DNA of 64,000 bases from Edaphobacter sp. (GTDB lineage: Bacteria; Acidobacteriota; Terriglobia; Terriglobales; Acidobacteriaceae): NCBI GenBank assembly GCA_025462645.1, contig JAOAPB010000001.1, positions 1-64,000 on the forward strand, given 5' to 3'. Position 1 is the stretch's first letter, and each line of letters starts with the position of its first letter. Below the pieces are notes generated by a model. That model was not told the origin of the DNA. It was given only the letters and a program-made list of their open reading frames with translations, and did not search any database. The position numbers and the translations under genes are program-made. This document shows positions 1 to 10,600 of this stretch, piece after piece.

Positions 1-1828
1 GATGAGCGCGGCCGCGGGTGGAATGCAACTCTTCGCCGGTGGCCATGAAGCTGGGGCACATGGTTCCGGCGTCGGTTTTGCGGCAGGCTCCTACGCCTAC
101 GCAGCGAAGGTTGGCGGAGGCGAAGCTGCCGTTGTCTTCGGCGAAGGCGAAGTGGGTTTTGGGCTGCCAGGGTTTGTAGTCGGCGCCGAGGCGGAGGTCC
201 TCGTGGGGCTCGTGGGCGTCGATGAGCTTGCCGGGGTTCATGCGGTTGGAGGGATCGAAGATCCGCTTGAAGGCGCGGAAGGCTTCCATTAGTTCTTCGC
301 CGAACATCTTGGGGAGGAGCGCGCCGCGGGCCTGGCCGTCGCCGTGTTCTCCGGAGAGGGAGCCGCCGTGGGCGAGGGCGATGTCGGCGGCTCGATCCAT
401 GAAATGGCGGAAGTTGAGGATGCCCTGTTCGGTTTCGAGATCGAAGCTGAGGCGCATGTGGACGCAGCCCTGGCCGAAGTGGCCGTACATGGGGCTGTGG
501 TAGCCGTACTCCTGCATGAGGGCGTAGATCTGCCGGAGGTAGGAGCCGAGTTGCGTGGGGTCGACGGCGGCGTCCTCCCAGCCCTCCCAGCCGGTTCCGA
601 TGCCAGGGACAAAGGCTGTGGCTCCCAGGCCGGACTCGCGAATCGCCCAGACGCGGGCCGCTTCGCCTTTGGTGTAGACGCGAGCGGTGGTGATGCTCTG
701 CAACGAGAGGGCGAGGGCTGCGGCGCGCTCGTCGGACTCGGCCTGCGTGGCTCCGCCGAACTCGACTAAAAGGAAGCCACGGCCTTCGGGGAGGAGCGGG
801 AGATCTTCGAGGGCCTTCTGCTTGCGGCGGAGGGAGTCGAGAAGGAGACCGTCCATGCCTTCGAGGCCGATGGGCTTGTGGGTGAGGACGAGGGGGACGT
901 GGTCTGCGGCGACGAAAACGTCTGAGAAGCCGACGCCGACGAGGGTGCGGAACTGTGGGCTTTGGACGAGGTTGAGCGTGGCTCCGAGGATGACGGCGCA
1001 GGTGCCCTCGCTGCCGACGAGGGCGCGGGCTACGTTAAAGCCGTTTTCGGGGAGGAGCTCGTCGAGGTTGAAGCCGGAGACACGACGGGGGATGTTGGGG
1101 AAGCGGGCGCGGACGAGGTCTGCGTAGGCGTCGCGGATGCGCTTGAGCTCGGCGTAGACCTCTCCGATGCGGCCGCCTGCGGCGATGTGCGCCGTCAACT
1201 CCTCTTCTGTGGTGGCGCCGACGGTCATGCGGGTGCCGTCGTAGAGGAGGAGGTCGAGGGAGTGGATGTTGTCGACGGTCTTGCCGCCCATGAGAGCGTG
1301 GACGCCGCAGGAGTTGTTGCCGATCATACCGCCGAGGGTGCAGCGGCTGTGCGTGGCGGGGTCGGGTGCGTAGGTGAGGGCGAAGTCTTCGGCGGCCTCG
1401 CGGACTCGGTCGAGGACGATGCCGGGCTGAACGCGGACGGTGCGGGTGACGGGGTCGACGGGGCCCATCTTGTTCATGTACTTGGAGAAGTCGAGGATGA
1501 CGGCGGCGTTGCAACCCTGGCCGGCGAGGCTGGTGCCGGCTCCACGAGAGAGGAGAGGTGCGTTGAAGGCGCGGCAGAGCTCCACGGTGGCGATGACGTC
1601 GGCTTCGTCGAGCGGGATGACGAGACCGATGGGGATGTGGCGGTAGTTGGAGGCGTCGGTGGCGTAGAGGGCCTTCGAGGCGGGGTCGAAGCGGACCTCG
1701 CCGCGGATCTTCTGGCGGAGCCGCTTTTCAAGATCGTCGGCGCCGGGAAACTGATCGTGTACACGAGCGTGAGAGCTGGGGAGAAGAACAAAGGGCGATG
1801 TTGGCGTAAGCGTGGACGACGTGGACAT
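1..1828 (-). CDS. FAD-linked oxidase fused to Fe-S domain, D-2-hydroxyglutarate dehydrogenase-like (partial)
   Basis: The ORF track lists only shadows here because the true frame has no stop inside the window. Reading the minus strand from an ATG at 1828 gives at least 609 codons that run off the left edge. The N-terminal half is a PCMH-type FAD-binding domain (LLSRGAGTSLAGQG at about residues 90-105, then CTLGGMIGNNSCGVHALMGG). Near the edge comes a ferredoxin-like cluster motif, CVGVGACRK followed by GTMCPSF. This is the layout of YdiJ-type FAD/4Fe-4S dehydrogenases, which oxidise D-2-hydroxyacids to 2-oxoacids in the cytoplasm and pass electrons to a quinone or flavoprotein acceptor. It lies 41 bases downstream of the HglS-like gene, which supports D-2-hydroxyglutarate as substrate. 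A D-lactate or glycolate substrate cannot be excluded. Confidence 0.85.
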   Translation of the reverse strand, partial: MSTSSTLTPTSPFVLLPSSHARVHDQFPGADDLEKRLRQKIRGEVRFDPASKALYATDASNYRHIPIGLVIPLDEADVIATVELCRAFNAPLLSRGAGTSLAGQGCNAAVILDFSKYMNKMGPVDPVTRTVRVQPGIVLDRVREAAEDFALTYAPDPATHSRCTLGGMIGNNSCGVHALMGGKTVDNIHSLDLLLYDGTRMTVGATTEEELTAHIAAGGRIGEVYAELKRIRDAYADLVRARFPNIPRRVSGFNLDELLPENGFNVARALVGSEGTCAVILGATLNLVQSPQFRTLVGVGFSDVFVAADHVPLVLTHKPIGLEGMDGLLLDSLRRKQKALEDLPLLPEGRGFLLVEFGGATQAESDERAAALALSLQSITTARVYTKGEAARVWAIRESGLGATAFVPGIGTGWEGWEDAAVDPTQLGSYLRQIYALMQEYGYHSPMYGHFGQGCVHMRLSFDLETEQGILNFRHFMDRAADIALAHGGSLSGEHGDGQARGALLPKMFGEELMEAFRAFKRIFDPSNRMNPGKLIDAHEPHEDLRLGADYKPWQPKTHFAFAEDNGSFASANLRCVGVGACRKTDAGTMCPSFMATGEELHSTRGRAH

Positions 1829-1869
1829 AAACTGCACAGCTCTCCGGATGATGCGGCTATTTTAACGGA

Positions 1870-2901
1870 CTAGGACTTTGCGTTCGCCGTCATCTTGAAG
1901 ATGGCCTGGGCATTGGAGCTATCGAAGCTCAGGTCCAGGCCGGTTTTGCCGTCCTGCTCGGGGAGCGGGAGGCGGGTGATGAACTCATAGAAGGATCCGG
2001 GGACCTCTTTCTCGATGATGGTGCCGTCGGGGGCGCGGAAGGTTCTCATTACGCGGGCTGCGTGGAAGGCGGTCTGGCGGACGCGGCCGGACTGCGAGGT
2101 CTCGACGGCAGCCTTCATGGGCTGGCCGAGCGCCTTCTGCTCTTCGGCGAGTCTGTCGACGTCGGGGACGCGGTCAGTGGCGTGATTGAAGGCGTTGCCC
2201 TCGGTGGAGATCCATGCCATCTCGGGGGACTCGGCCAGGAGGATCTCGTAGTCTGCGAGTGCGGCGTCGGAGTGCTGACGACCGAAGCAGGCGACCAGCG
2301 CGGGGAGCAGTGTCGCGGCGTGATCGAGCGTGAGGGAGCCTTTGGATTCGAGTTCGTGGAGCAACGCTTTTGCCTCAGGGGTTACGGGATCAGCGGAGGT
2401 GGAGGTCACCCGGAGTACGGCTGCCTGAAATTCGGGAGTGAAGCGCTCGGGGTGCAGCTCGCTGATGAAGAACTGCGCGATGTCCTCGGGGTAGTCGGCC
2501 TGGGCGTGGGAGCGGCCGGTCATGCGAAGGCGCTCGAGGGGATAGACTCCGTTGAGAGCGTAGCCGAGTGGGCCCAGGATGCGGGTGATCGCCTCCTGGC
2601 CGGCGGGAAGAGCACCCATGCCGGAGAGTGCTACCGTGCGAACTGCTCCGTGATCGTGCATCACGGTCTTGCCGTCACGGAGGCACTGCTCGACGTAGGT
2701 CTTCGCGGCGGGGACGCGCTTGAGCAGGTCTTCAAAGAGGAGCATGTTCAAGGCCTGGGAGAGGATTGCCCTGGAGACCTTCGGCCCTTGATCCGAAACA
2801 AGTTCGGGGTGCAGGACGAGCACGTGGAATAGGTGCTCGGTTCTCTCAGAGCCGATGTTTTTTTCAAGAAGCTGCCGAAGTACGCCAATCTCGGATTTCA
2901 T
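1870..2901 (-). CDS. hglS: DUF1338 family protein, probable 2-oxoadipate dioxygenase/decarboxylase (HglS-like)
   Basis: A 343-residue soluble protein with no signal peptide. Recognisable DUF1338 features are HDHGAVRTV (about 82-90), LERLRMTGRSHAQADYPED with ISELHPERF, GNAFNHATDRVPDVDRL (about 235-251) and the C-terminal EVPGSFYEFITR. In the characterised HglS family, two His and one Glu bind the catalytic Fe(II); the DHG and NHA histidines and the Glu of FYEF are the candidates here. The reaction would turn 2-oxoadipate into D-2-hydroxyglutarate in lysine catabolism. The start is well supported by GGGAG 8 bases before the ATG. The dehydrogenase for the product is the next gene, probably co-transcribed. 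The family call rests on motif memory; the substrate is inferred partly from context. Confidence 0.72.
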   Translation of the reverse strand: MKSEIGVLRQLLEKNIGSERTEHLFHVLVLHPELVSDQGPKVSRAILSQALNMLLFEDLLKRVPAAKTYVEQCLRDGKTVMHDHGAVRTVALSGMGALPAGQEAITRILGPLGYALNGVYPLERLRMTGRSHAQADYPEDIAQFFISELHPERFTPEFQAAVLRVTSTSADPVTPEAKALLHELESKGSLTLDHAATLLPALVACFGRQHSDAALADYEILLAESPEMAWISTEGNAFNHATDRVPDVDRLAEEQKALGQPMKAAVETSQSGRVRQTAFHAARVMRTFRAPDGTIIEKEVPGSFYEFITRLPLPEQDGKTGLDLSFDSSNAQAIFKMTANAKS

Positions 2902-3023
2902 CGTTCAAACTCCCATACTGGCCAAATCTCACCATCAAAGCCATCCCATCATCTTCAATCGGGAGAGCTCTGTAAATGGTAATCCTTATACGCAGCAGGT
3001 GTGGCTACTTCCATTCGCCTTCT

Positions 3024-4919
3024 CTAAGGGGCTTTCGTTTTACATACATCTGGGGAAGCGTCCATCGAGAGAGACTTTACCTCCCGCAGGCCACGGACTG
3101 AATTGCAAAGAAAGACAGCCTCGGCGGATGCGAGATCGTTCGTTGTGAGGATGCGCTCCTCCGCGAGCGCGTTCGTCTCCAGTAGATGGCGGCGATAGAT
3201 TCCGGGCAACACGCCAGAGCGGAGTGGCGGAGTTAGCAGCTTGCCTCCCTGCCGTATGAAGATGTTGCTGATCGATCCCTCCGTCACTTCGTCTCGCTCG
3301 TTGACGAAGATGACTTCGTCGAATCCGTCGGCGCGTGCCTGCGCATACTGACGCTCGTATGACTCTCGATGCGTCGTTTTGTGGCGCAGGAAGACATCGC
3401 TCGAGTTGGTGTGCTCGTGCGACAGGCGGACCGAGACCATCGATGTCTCTTCCGTGAACTTCGTAGGAGTGAGCGTGATGTTGCCCGATAAATCGAGCAG
3501 CAGTCTGATGCGGTATCGCTCTCCGGTTTGAAGCTGATGCGAGATTTCGGCTATTCGAGCCAGGAGATCGGCACGATCAAACGAGAAGTCAAAATAGTAT
3601 GCCGACGATTCGAGGCGATCGAGATGCATCGAGAGAAAGGGCAGGTTTCCATCCACCCATAGCATCGTCTCGATCAGTTGGAAGTCATATCGGCGACGGG
3701 TGAGGAACTCCGCTTTCAATAGACATTCGCGATACTCGTCTATGGGGTTGGAGTCCGCGACGATGCCACCACCTACGCCCATCTGGCCGATGCCATCCTT
3801 CAAGACGAGTGTTCGAATGGCTACGTTGAAGACGGATGATCCATTGGGCGAGATGAAGCCGATGGTGCCGGTATAGATGCCACGAGGGGCGCGCTCCATC
3901 TCGCGGATAATCTGCATGGTGCGAATCTTTGGAGCGCCGGTGATGGAGCCGCTGGGAAAGACACCTTTGAAGATGTCGTAGTACCGCAACCCCGGGCGAA
4001 GGGTACCCGAGATCGTCGATGTCATCTGCAGCAGGGTTTGATATCTCTCAATGGAGAATATCTCGTCGACGCGAACTCCGCCCATCGTGCAGATGCGGCC
4101 GAGATCATTGCGAAGCAGATCGACGATCATGACGTGCTCGCTGCGGTTCTTGGCGTCGCTCTGTAGCCGGGATGCTTGCTGCTCATCTTCGGAGGCGTCG
4201 AGACCGCGAGACATCGTGCCCTTCATAGGTCGCGTGACAATGCGACCGGCATCGATCCTGAAGAACAGCTCGGGAGACAGGGAGAGAACATGGTGACCGG
4301 CTACATTGATGAAGGCACTATAGGCCACAGGCTGCGACTCCGACAGTGCGGCGAATGCCGAGGCCGCGGGGCTGTCGGTATGCACGGAGACGCTGTCGGT
4401 GAAGTTGACCTGGTAGGTCTCACCGGCCTGGATATACTCCTTGATCTTCAGGATCTTCGCGCGGTATTCCTGTTCTGGAATTGTGAGAGTGGCGCTCTCG
4501 GTAAAGCGAACGGTGGTCGCCTCCTGAGAGGTGTCGTTCCTTGGGGCGGGCTCTGAGCCTTCGAAGCGTCCTTTTGCGTGATCGTAGACAAAGGGACGCG
4601 CATAGATTCCTAACCAAGCCAGAGGGAGTTCTTGCAGTGAGAGATGCACGCCCTCGAAGCGCTCGAAGTGGTAGCCACACTCATAGCTCAGGTATCCCGC
4701 TACGTGGAGGCCGCTGGCGAGCGCCTGTTCAATCTGGCGAAATAGCTCCGGGATCTCATCGAGCGTCTTTGCAGCAATAGTCTTGACAGGATTGAGGAAG
4801 AGATAACTGTGACGATTGGATGGATCAAAACGCGAGGTCTGCAGCAAGACCGATTCAGGCGTACCGGCAACGATTGAATGCAGATACTTCGGAAGCTGAG
4901 TCCATTGAGGCAAAAACAT
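3024..4919 (-). CDS. pabB: Aminodeoxychorismate synthase component I fused to 4-amino-4-deoxychorismate lyase (PabB-PabC)
   Basis: The N-terminal two thirds is a chorismate-binding domain (PSGSITGAPKIRTMQIIREME and GVGGGIVADSNPIDEYREC). The C-terminal third, from MLWVDGNLPFLSMHLDRLE, is a class IV aminotransferase fold with DEVIFVNERDEVTEGSISNIFI and GVLPGIYRRHLL, as in PabC. The fused enzyme would aminate chorismate using ammonia from a PabA partner and then release pyruvate to give p-aminobenzoate for folate. No pabA is in the window. The ORF can begin at 5042, but the first 41 residues look non-homologous and MFLPQWTQLPKYLHS resembles the family start, so I chose the ATG at 4919. Neither start has a clean SD site. 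Confidence 0.92.
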   Translation of the reverse strand: MFLPQWTQLPKYLHSIVAGTPESVLLQTSRFDPSNRHSYLFLNPVKTIAAKTLDEIPELFRQIEQALASGLHVAGYLSYECGYHFERFEGVHLSLQELPLAWLGIYARPFVYDHAKGRFEGSEPAPRNDTSQEATTVRFTESATLTIPEQEYRAKILKIKEYIQAGETYQVNFTDSVSVHTDSPAASAFAALSESQPVAYSAFINVAGHHVLSLSPELFFRIDAGRIVTRPMKGTMSRGLDASEDEQQASRLQSDAKNRSEHVMIVDLLRNDLGRICTMGGVRVDEIFSIERYQTLLQMTSTISGTLRPGLRYYDIFKGVFPSGSITGAPKIRTMQIIREMERAPRGIYTGTIGFISPNGSSVFNVAIRTLVLKDGIGQMGVGGGIVADSNPIDEYRECLLKAEFLTRRRYDFQLIETMLWVDGNLPFLSMHLDRLESSAYYFDFSFDRADLLARIAEISHQLQTGERYRIRLLLDLSGNITLTPTKFTEETSMVSVRLSHEHTNSSDVFLRHKTTHRESYERQYAQARADGFDEVIFVNERDEVTEGSISNIFIRQGGKLLTPPLRSGVLPGIYRRHLLETNALAEERILTTNDLASAEAVFLCNSVRGLREVKSLSMDASPDVCKTKAP

Positions 4920-5110
4920 ATCTCCGTCTGAACCCTCATGCGCTACAGGTCGCAGAGGCCTGGTGATTTGTGTAAGGTGTAGTGTTTCACGTCCACGTGC
5001 CTTACAGTTCGCAGGCGTGGCTTGGGGTTTTCTACCGATCATCTCAATCGCAAAATGGCGGGCACTTTCAAGGGTGCTGCCACTTTGCTATCCGTCTATT
5101 TCTACTACCT

Positions 5111-7519
5111 CTAGAGGCTCTCAGCCGGTGTGCTCGTCAGAGCGATCTCAATCGACTGTGAGCCGAGATAGGGATGGGTTGCGGTGAGACGGACGGTCCC
5201 GGCCTGCTCTTTCGCGCGAATCCATACAGCACCAGTTCCGCCGATGAGCGAGAAGGGATTGTCGCCGATCAGGTCTGCCGGACCTTCGAGCCTGAACACT
5301 ACAGCATCATTTGCGTAGGTCCGGATGGCACCAAACTCGTCGGTCACCCGAAGTACGACGCGGGTTGCGTCGGCGCCATCGGCTGTCAGCTTTGTGTCAT
5401 CTGGCAGCAGGAGGAACTTCCTGTCGACACCGCTGCCGGACAGGGTCTTCGAGATGACCTGCTTGCCCTTGATATAGCCGTCGATCCTCAGGTCGCCCCA
5501 GCCGCGATGCCCCTGGGATTCAATCTTGTGGCGGTCGAGGACGAACGGCGGATAGGTCAGATGATTGAACTCGGTCCGCTCTGGATCGAGCTCCGCTATC
5601 TGTTCCCACGGATTGCTCTCGACACTATTCAGGCGGAGGAAGAACTTCAGATGATCGCAGTTGGAGCAGACGACTGCCTTTGTGAAGCTGGTCGACTCGT
5701 CACCGTTGGCCCAGTGAAATGCGGGCTCAAGGACGATCTCTTCCGCGGGGTCGCACTGCGATTTATAGAATCCCGCTGCCGGCTTGGGCTCGCGGAAGAT
5801 GTCCGTCACACCGTGATAGCAGATGCGATCTCCTGAACCGAAGTTCGAGTGCGTGTTGTAGTCGAAGGCGCACCATCCGATGCCACCGGCGTACTGCGGG
5901 TCGGATGCGAGCTGATTGTGAATGCGGGCGTGGCGCAGGGTGTGCTCCCGTTGACGCTCGTCTTCGTCCGTCGTCTTGGTGGGGAAGGTATGGCCGACGA
6001 ACTCGGTGTTGAGATAGCGGGGATGATTCGGCTTTCGGAGAGGGAAGCCGAAATCATTTATGGTGAAGACGTCTTCGAGGAGCTCGGAGTCGGCAAAGTT
6101 GCGGATACCGCCGCTTTGACGCGTTGGATCGAGAAGATGGGCGAGAGCGTTAGTGCGCGCGTAGAAGCTATGGTCGTCTTTGGACTCGTTGATACGCACG
6201 CCCCACAGGATGATGGACGGATGGTTCCAGTCGCGACGGATCATGCGACCGACGTTGTCGATCGAGATCTGCTTCCATGGTTCGGGACCGATGTGCTGCC
6301 AACCCGGAATCTCTTCGAGAACGAGCAGGCCGATCTCATCGCAGCAGTCCAGGAAGTGTCGCGACTGCGGATAGTGCGAGGTGCGGACGATGTTGCAGTG
6401 CAGGTTTCTGCGCAGGATCTTCGCATCCTGACGCTGTACCCGCGCGGGCATGGCCTGACCCACGAATGGGAATGTCTGGTGACGATCCAGACCACGGAGC
6501 TTGATGATCTTGCCGTTCAGAGAGAATCCGTGATCGGTGAAGGTTGCCTCGCGGAAGCCTATGCGGCGAGTATCCTCATCGATCACCTTGCCTGCCTGCA
6601 ACAGCTGAACGTGAACTGTGTAGAGATGCGGGTTGTTGAGGTCCCATAACTTGATGCCATCGATTGCCTTGAAGGAGACGGTCTGTCGTGCGGGATCGTT
6701 GGTCGTCTGCGTACTGGCATGCACGGGAGCGCTGGTCGTCGGATCGGCAGAGGCATCGGGATCAACCCCACCCTTGTGGGCAATTGCCTGATCTGCCTTC
6801 GCCAATGTGTGTTCGCCATCACGAAGTTCTACATGCAGCGATAAGGCTCCCCCGGTCGAAGGTTGTCCAGCGACAAAGCAGTCCACATCGAGCGATAGGC
6901 TGCCACTCAAAACATCCTTTGGGCGCGCGAAGATATTGTCGAGGTACGTTGTAGGAACAACGCGTAAGGCGACTTCACGATAGAGCCCGCCGAAGGTGAG
7001 GTAGTCGATCTGATGGCCGAAGGGTGGGATGTCTGCCCGTTCCGTCGAGTCCACCTGCACCGTCAACACATTGTCGCCTGTAGGTCGGAGGTGAGACGTC
7101 ACCTCGAATGAGAACGGCGTGTACCCGCCCCTGTATTCACCCAGCAGAACACCGTTGATCCACACGGTAGAGGCAGTCATCACTCCTTCAAAATCGACGA
7201 AGACACGCTTCCCTTGCGTTGCCGGTGGAGTTTTGAAACGCCTGCGATAGGTGGAGATGAATTCATAGGTCTTGTCGTCAAAGTTGTGCCAGGGTAGGAC
7301 AACATTCGTGTGTGGAATAACGACCCGCTGAAAGGCTGCGTCATTGAACGTAGGGTCTTCGGCTCCTACGACCTCGCTGGGGTGGTAACGCCAGCCACGA
7401 TTCATGGGGAAGATGTGACGGCCAGGTGCGGAAGGCTCTGCGGAGAGCGCAGGGACGCCGGGGATGGCAGTGGCGGCCAGAAGGGTGCCTGTCGTTTTTA
7501 GGAAGTCGCGTCTATGCAT
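5111..7519 (-). CDS. Glycoside hydrolase family 2 protein, Tat-exported
   Basis: The 802-residue protein begins with a twin-arginine signal (HRRDFLKTTG, then an Ala-rich stretch ending near LSAEPS), so it is probably exported folded. A jelly-roll sugar-binding domain (about 35-215) contains VWINGVLLGEYRGGYTPF. It is followed by an immunoglobulin-like domain and a TIM barrel from about 335 with RTSHYPQSRHFLD. The acid/base Glu is expected in GVRINES and the nucleophile Glu in LNTEFVG. C-terminal Ig-like modules follow. GH2 enzymes are exo-acting beta-glycosidases; galactosidase, glucuronidase or mannosidase activity cannot be told from sequence alone. It is the last gene of the five-gene glycosidase run that starts with the GH3 gene. 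Confidence 0.9.
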   Translation of the reverse strand: MHRRDFLKTTGTLLAATAIPGVPALSAEPSAPGRHIFPMNRGWRYHPSEVVGAEDPTFNDAAFQRVVIPHTNVVLPWHNFDDKTYEFISTYRRRFKTPPATQGKRVFVDFEGVMTASTVWINGVLLGEYRGGYTPFSFEVTSHLRPTGDNVLTVQVDSTERADIPPFGHQIDYLTFGGLYREVALRVVPTTYLDNIFARPKDVLSGSLSLDVDCFVAGQPSTGGALSLHVELRDGEHTLAKADQAIAHKGGVDPDASADPTTSAPVHASTQTTNDPARQTVSFKAIDGIKLWDLNNPHLYTVHVQLLQAGKVIDEDTRRIGFREATFTDHGFSLNGKIIKLRGLDRHQTFPFVGQAMPARVQRQDAKILRRNLHCNIVRTSHYPQSRHFLDCCDEIGLLVLEEIPGWQHIGPEPWKQISIDNVGRMIRRDWNHPSIILWGVRINESKDDHSFYARTNALAHLLDPTRQSGGIRNFADSELLEDVFTINDFGFPLRKPNHPRYLNTEFVGHTFPTKTTDEDERQREHTLRHARIHNQLASDPQYAGGIGWCAFDYNTHSNFGSGDRICYHGVTDIFREPKPAAGFYKSQCDPAEEIVLEPAFHWANGDESTSFTKAVVCSNCDHLKFFLRLNSVESNPWEQIAELDPERTEFNHLTYPPFVLDRHKIESQGHRGWGDLRIDGYIKGKQVISKTLSGSGVDRKFLLLPDDTKLTADGADATRVVLRVTDEFGAIRTYANDAVVFRLEGPADLIGDNPFSLIGGTGAVWIRAKEQAGTVRLTATHPYLGSQSIEIALTSTPAESL

Positions 7520-7624
7520 AGGGACCGATTACATACATCCTATTCATAACCTCATGTATTTGCCATGGGAGATGAACTGGGATGAGGTACCGTATGCCAT
7601 ACATCAACGCCTCCGTTGATTGTT

Positions 7625-10600
7625 CTAGTTGCTCAGTCCCTTCGCTCGTGTCTGAACGGCATAGAGTGAACTACGCGCCAGGATGAACAATGTCTTGCCC
7701 TCTTTGCCACCAAACACGAGATCGATCGGGCGGTCAGGAACATCAATCCTGTCGATGAGATGGCCAGAGGAGTTGTAGACATAGATCTGACCGGCGGCAA
7801 TATAGACGTTGCCGTCGGCATCCTGCGCGACGCTTTCGCCGCCTTGCTCGGCAAAGAGGCGAGCGTTCGTGAGTGTTCCATCGGCCGCGACCGTAGCTAC
7901 GTACGTCTTCTGCTCCGATTCGTCACTAACGTAGAACGGCTTTCCGGGAACTGCCCGCGCCAAGCCGAAGGCGCGCAGTACGTCGGCCATCTTGATGCCG
8001 TAGTAGAGGGCTCCGGTGACGAAGTCCTCGCCGGCCGGGATGAAGGTCGAACCGTCCGTCGATACGTACTGATAAGGCTTTTGCACGGGGACTGTCTTGA
8101 GGAAGTCGTTTTCGTTGCGCCAGTGGTTGGTTGGAAGAACAGGCGTCATTGCCGGTCTTGCCGCAGTGGGTTGCGGTTTGAGGAGAGTGATCTGCTCGTC
8201 TGGGGCGTCGGGGGAGAAGGTGTAAACCGTACCGTTGCCATCGTACGAGACAACGATGAGATTGCCCGATTTATCGAACGCCAACTGAACCGGAGCCAGG
8301 GGACTGTCGCGGATCATCGAGAGATGATGGCTATCCGGCGCCCAACGATAGATACGCTGCCAGTGAGGGTCGACGAAGTATAGCTGACCTGTCTTGTCGA
8401 CGGCGGCGCCTGAGATGTTGTAGAAGCCGTCACGCAGCTTCTCCACCTTGGCCCCTGCAGCAAGAACTACGGAAGGATGGTGAGGCTGTGCGGGACCTGA
8501 GGCGCCGTCGATGGTGAGTGAGGCGAACTCGCGATTGCGAATCAGGGTAGGGGTTGAGTGATTGATGATGACGGCGTTGTCGAAGGATGCCTTGTTGTCG
8601 CCGTAGACGTGAATATTGCGGAGACGAATGTTCTTCGAGTTCGATATCTCGATTGCAGTCGGGAACGGCTGGTAGCTGCTGACGACGCGGTAGCTGTGGT
8701 AGTTGGCAATTGTGATATTGCTGGAGCTGTCGATGGAAAGAGGAAGCGCGAAGCCACTCTCGCCTCGTTCCTCTTCGGTCTGCAGGGCGTAGATCTGCCA
8801 GTTGGAGGCGTTCTTTAACTTCACCTCGTTGCGGACATGGTGTTCGCTGGAGATCTCGTAGATGCGGCCTTCGGTGGTGGTGTTCGAGATGTAGAGGCCG
8901 GCCTGGGCGAAGCTGCTTGGAGTCCAGATGTTGGCGAAGGTGCCGCCACCGCCATCGGTGATCCAGAGGCTGGGATATTGGCTGTCCCAGCGACGGTTGA
9001 TATCGACGTCAGCAGTATGCGTGTTGTTATAGATGGCTGGAGAAGCTACCCCCGGAACATAGGTCCCATGGCCACCGAGGAAGCGAACGTCGTTCATCAT
9101 GGAGTCTTTGCCAGCCATCCACTTCGCACCGACTGCCCTGCTGTTGATGCCGTTGGTGTAGAGGCCGATGCCGGTCACGATGTTTGTTCCACCATGAGGA
9201 GCTTCGAGAAGAGCTTTGGGAGCTCCTGGACCCTGGAATGCAGGGGTGGAATCGGGAATATCGAGCTGGGTGGTTGTGGGGCTGAGGCCTATCAAAACCG
9301 TATCGGGTTTTAATGTAATCGTATCGGTTACGATATACCGGCCTGATGGAATATAGATAGTTTTATGCTCGGCGATTGCCTTTTGGAGGACGGCCGTGTC
9401 GTCGGTGACGCCATCGCCCTTGGCCCCTAGAGTACGCAGATTGACCCAGGTATCCTGTGCGGGGAGAGCGGGGATATCGGAGGACACCGGCGCGGGAAGC
9501 GTGGTGAGAGGGTTCTTCTGGTAGGTGGTTTTGATCTCTGGGGTGGAGCCGGCTCCGGCAAAGGTGAGTCCGTGAGTAAAGGCCGTGACCTGATACATAT
9601 CATCCCCGCCCTCGAGCTTTTTGCCGCTCTCGCGAAAGCTGGCGAAGACCGGGACGTGACGGCAGATGATGTTCTCGAGATTGATCTCGGTGCGTGCGTT
9701 GTTCTCGTTGCTGATCGTAACGGCGGGGCCGCTGATGTCTTCGAAGCGGGAGTCCTTTACCCACAACTCCTCAGCATAGCCGGGATCGATGGAGATAGCA
9801 GCCGGAACGTTTTTGATGTGAGCGCGAATGAGAGTGAGGCCAGCCTCGTGCTCCTTGATGGCAGCCTGGCTCTGGCCTTCGAAGGTGGAGTCGAGAAGCG
9901 TGAACTGCCAGCCTGGCGAGGGCTTTCGGGTCATGATGCCGTACTGGCCACCGTAGAAGTGCAGGTCCTCGGCCTCGTTGCCGATATCGTGCAAGCCAGC
10001 CAGGCCGGAGCCTATATGGAAGTCCATGTGGGCCAGGTAGCAGTGCTGCGCCACATGAAAGCGAATGCCAATGGCCGCGGGATTACCATCCTGGATCTCC
10101 ATGTCGATATTGCTCATCGCAGAGTAGAAGGTCCCAGGATTTCCATCTGGAATGGAGTTATTCGGCGGAACAATTCCCTGTGGGGAGGGACGCCGCGGTC
10201 TCGCACTCTGGCTGGCGGAGCGACTCGTATCTGCTACCGGGCGGCCACCGGTGAAGAGAACCATGTAGCCAATTCCGTCTTGATAGCCTGGTGTATCTTT
10301 GCCGAGAACGAAGACGGGGCGATTCGCGCCGTAGCCGATAAGGCGGATACCCGGCCAGACGAGAATGGTCTTGCTGATACGGTAGCGGCCCTCGGGAATG
10401 AAGAGGACTCCCTGCCCTGTCATCTCTTGGATCTTGTTGATGGCGTTCTGAATGGTGTCGGTATCGTCTCCTACACCATCGCCATGAACAGCGGGATCGT
10501 TCCGCTCCAGGTAGACCGCTTTAGGGTCGTTGAGGCGAAGTGGATAGTACGAGGCTGCAAACAATGGAGCCGTAAAAGGAGCCGAAAGAATGCTCGCCAT

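Noticed and set aside
962-1873. 303-residue plus-strand ORF
   Set aside because: It is antisense to the FAD-linked oxidase, whose PCMH and Fe-S motifs read cleanly on the minus strand.
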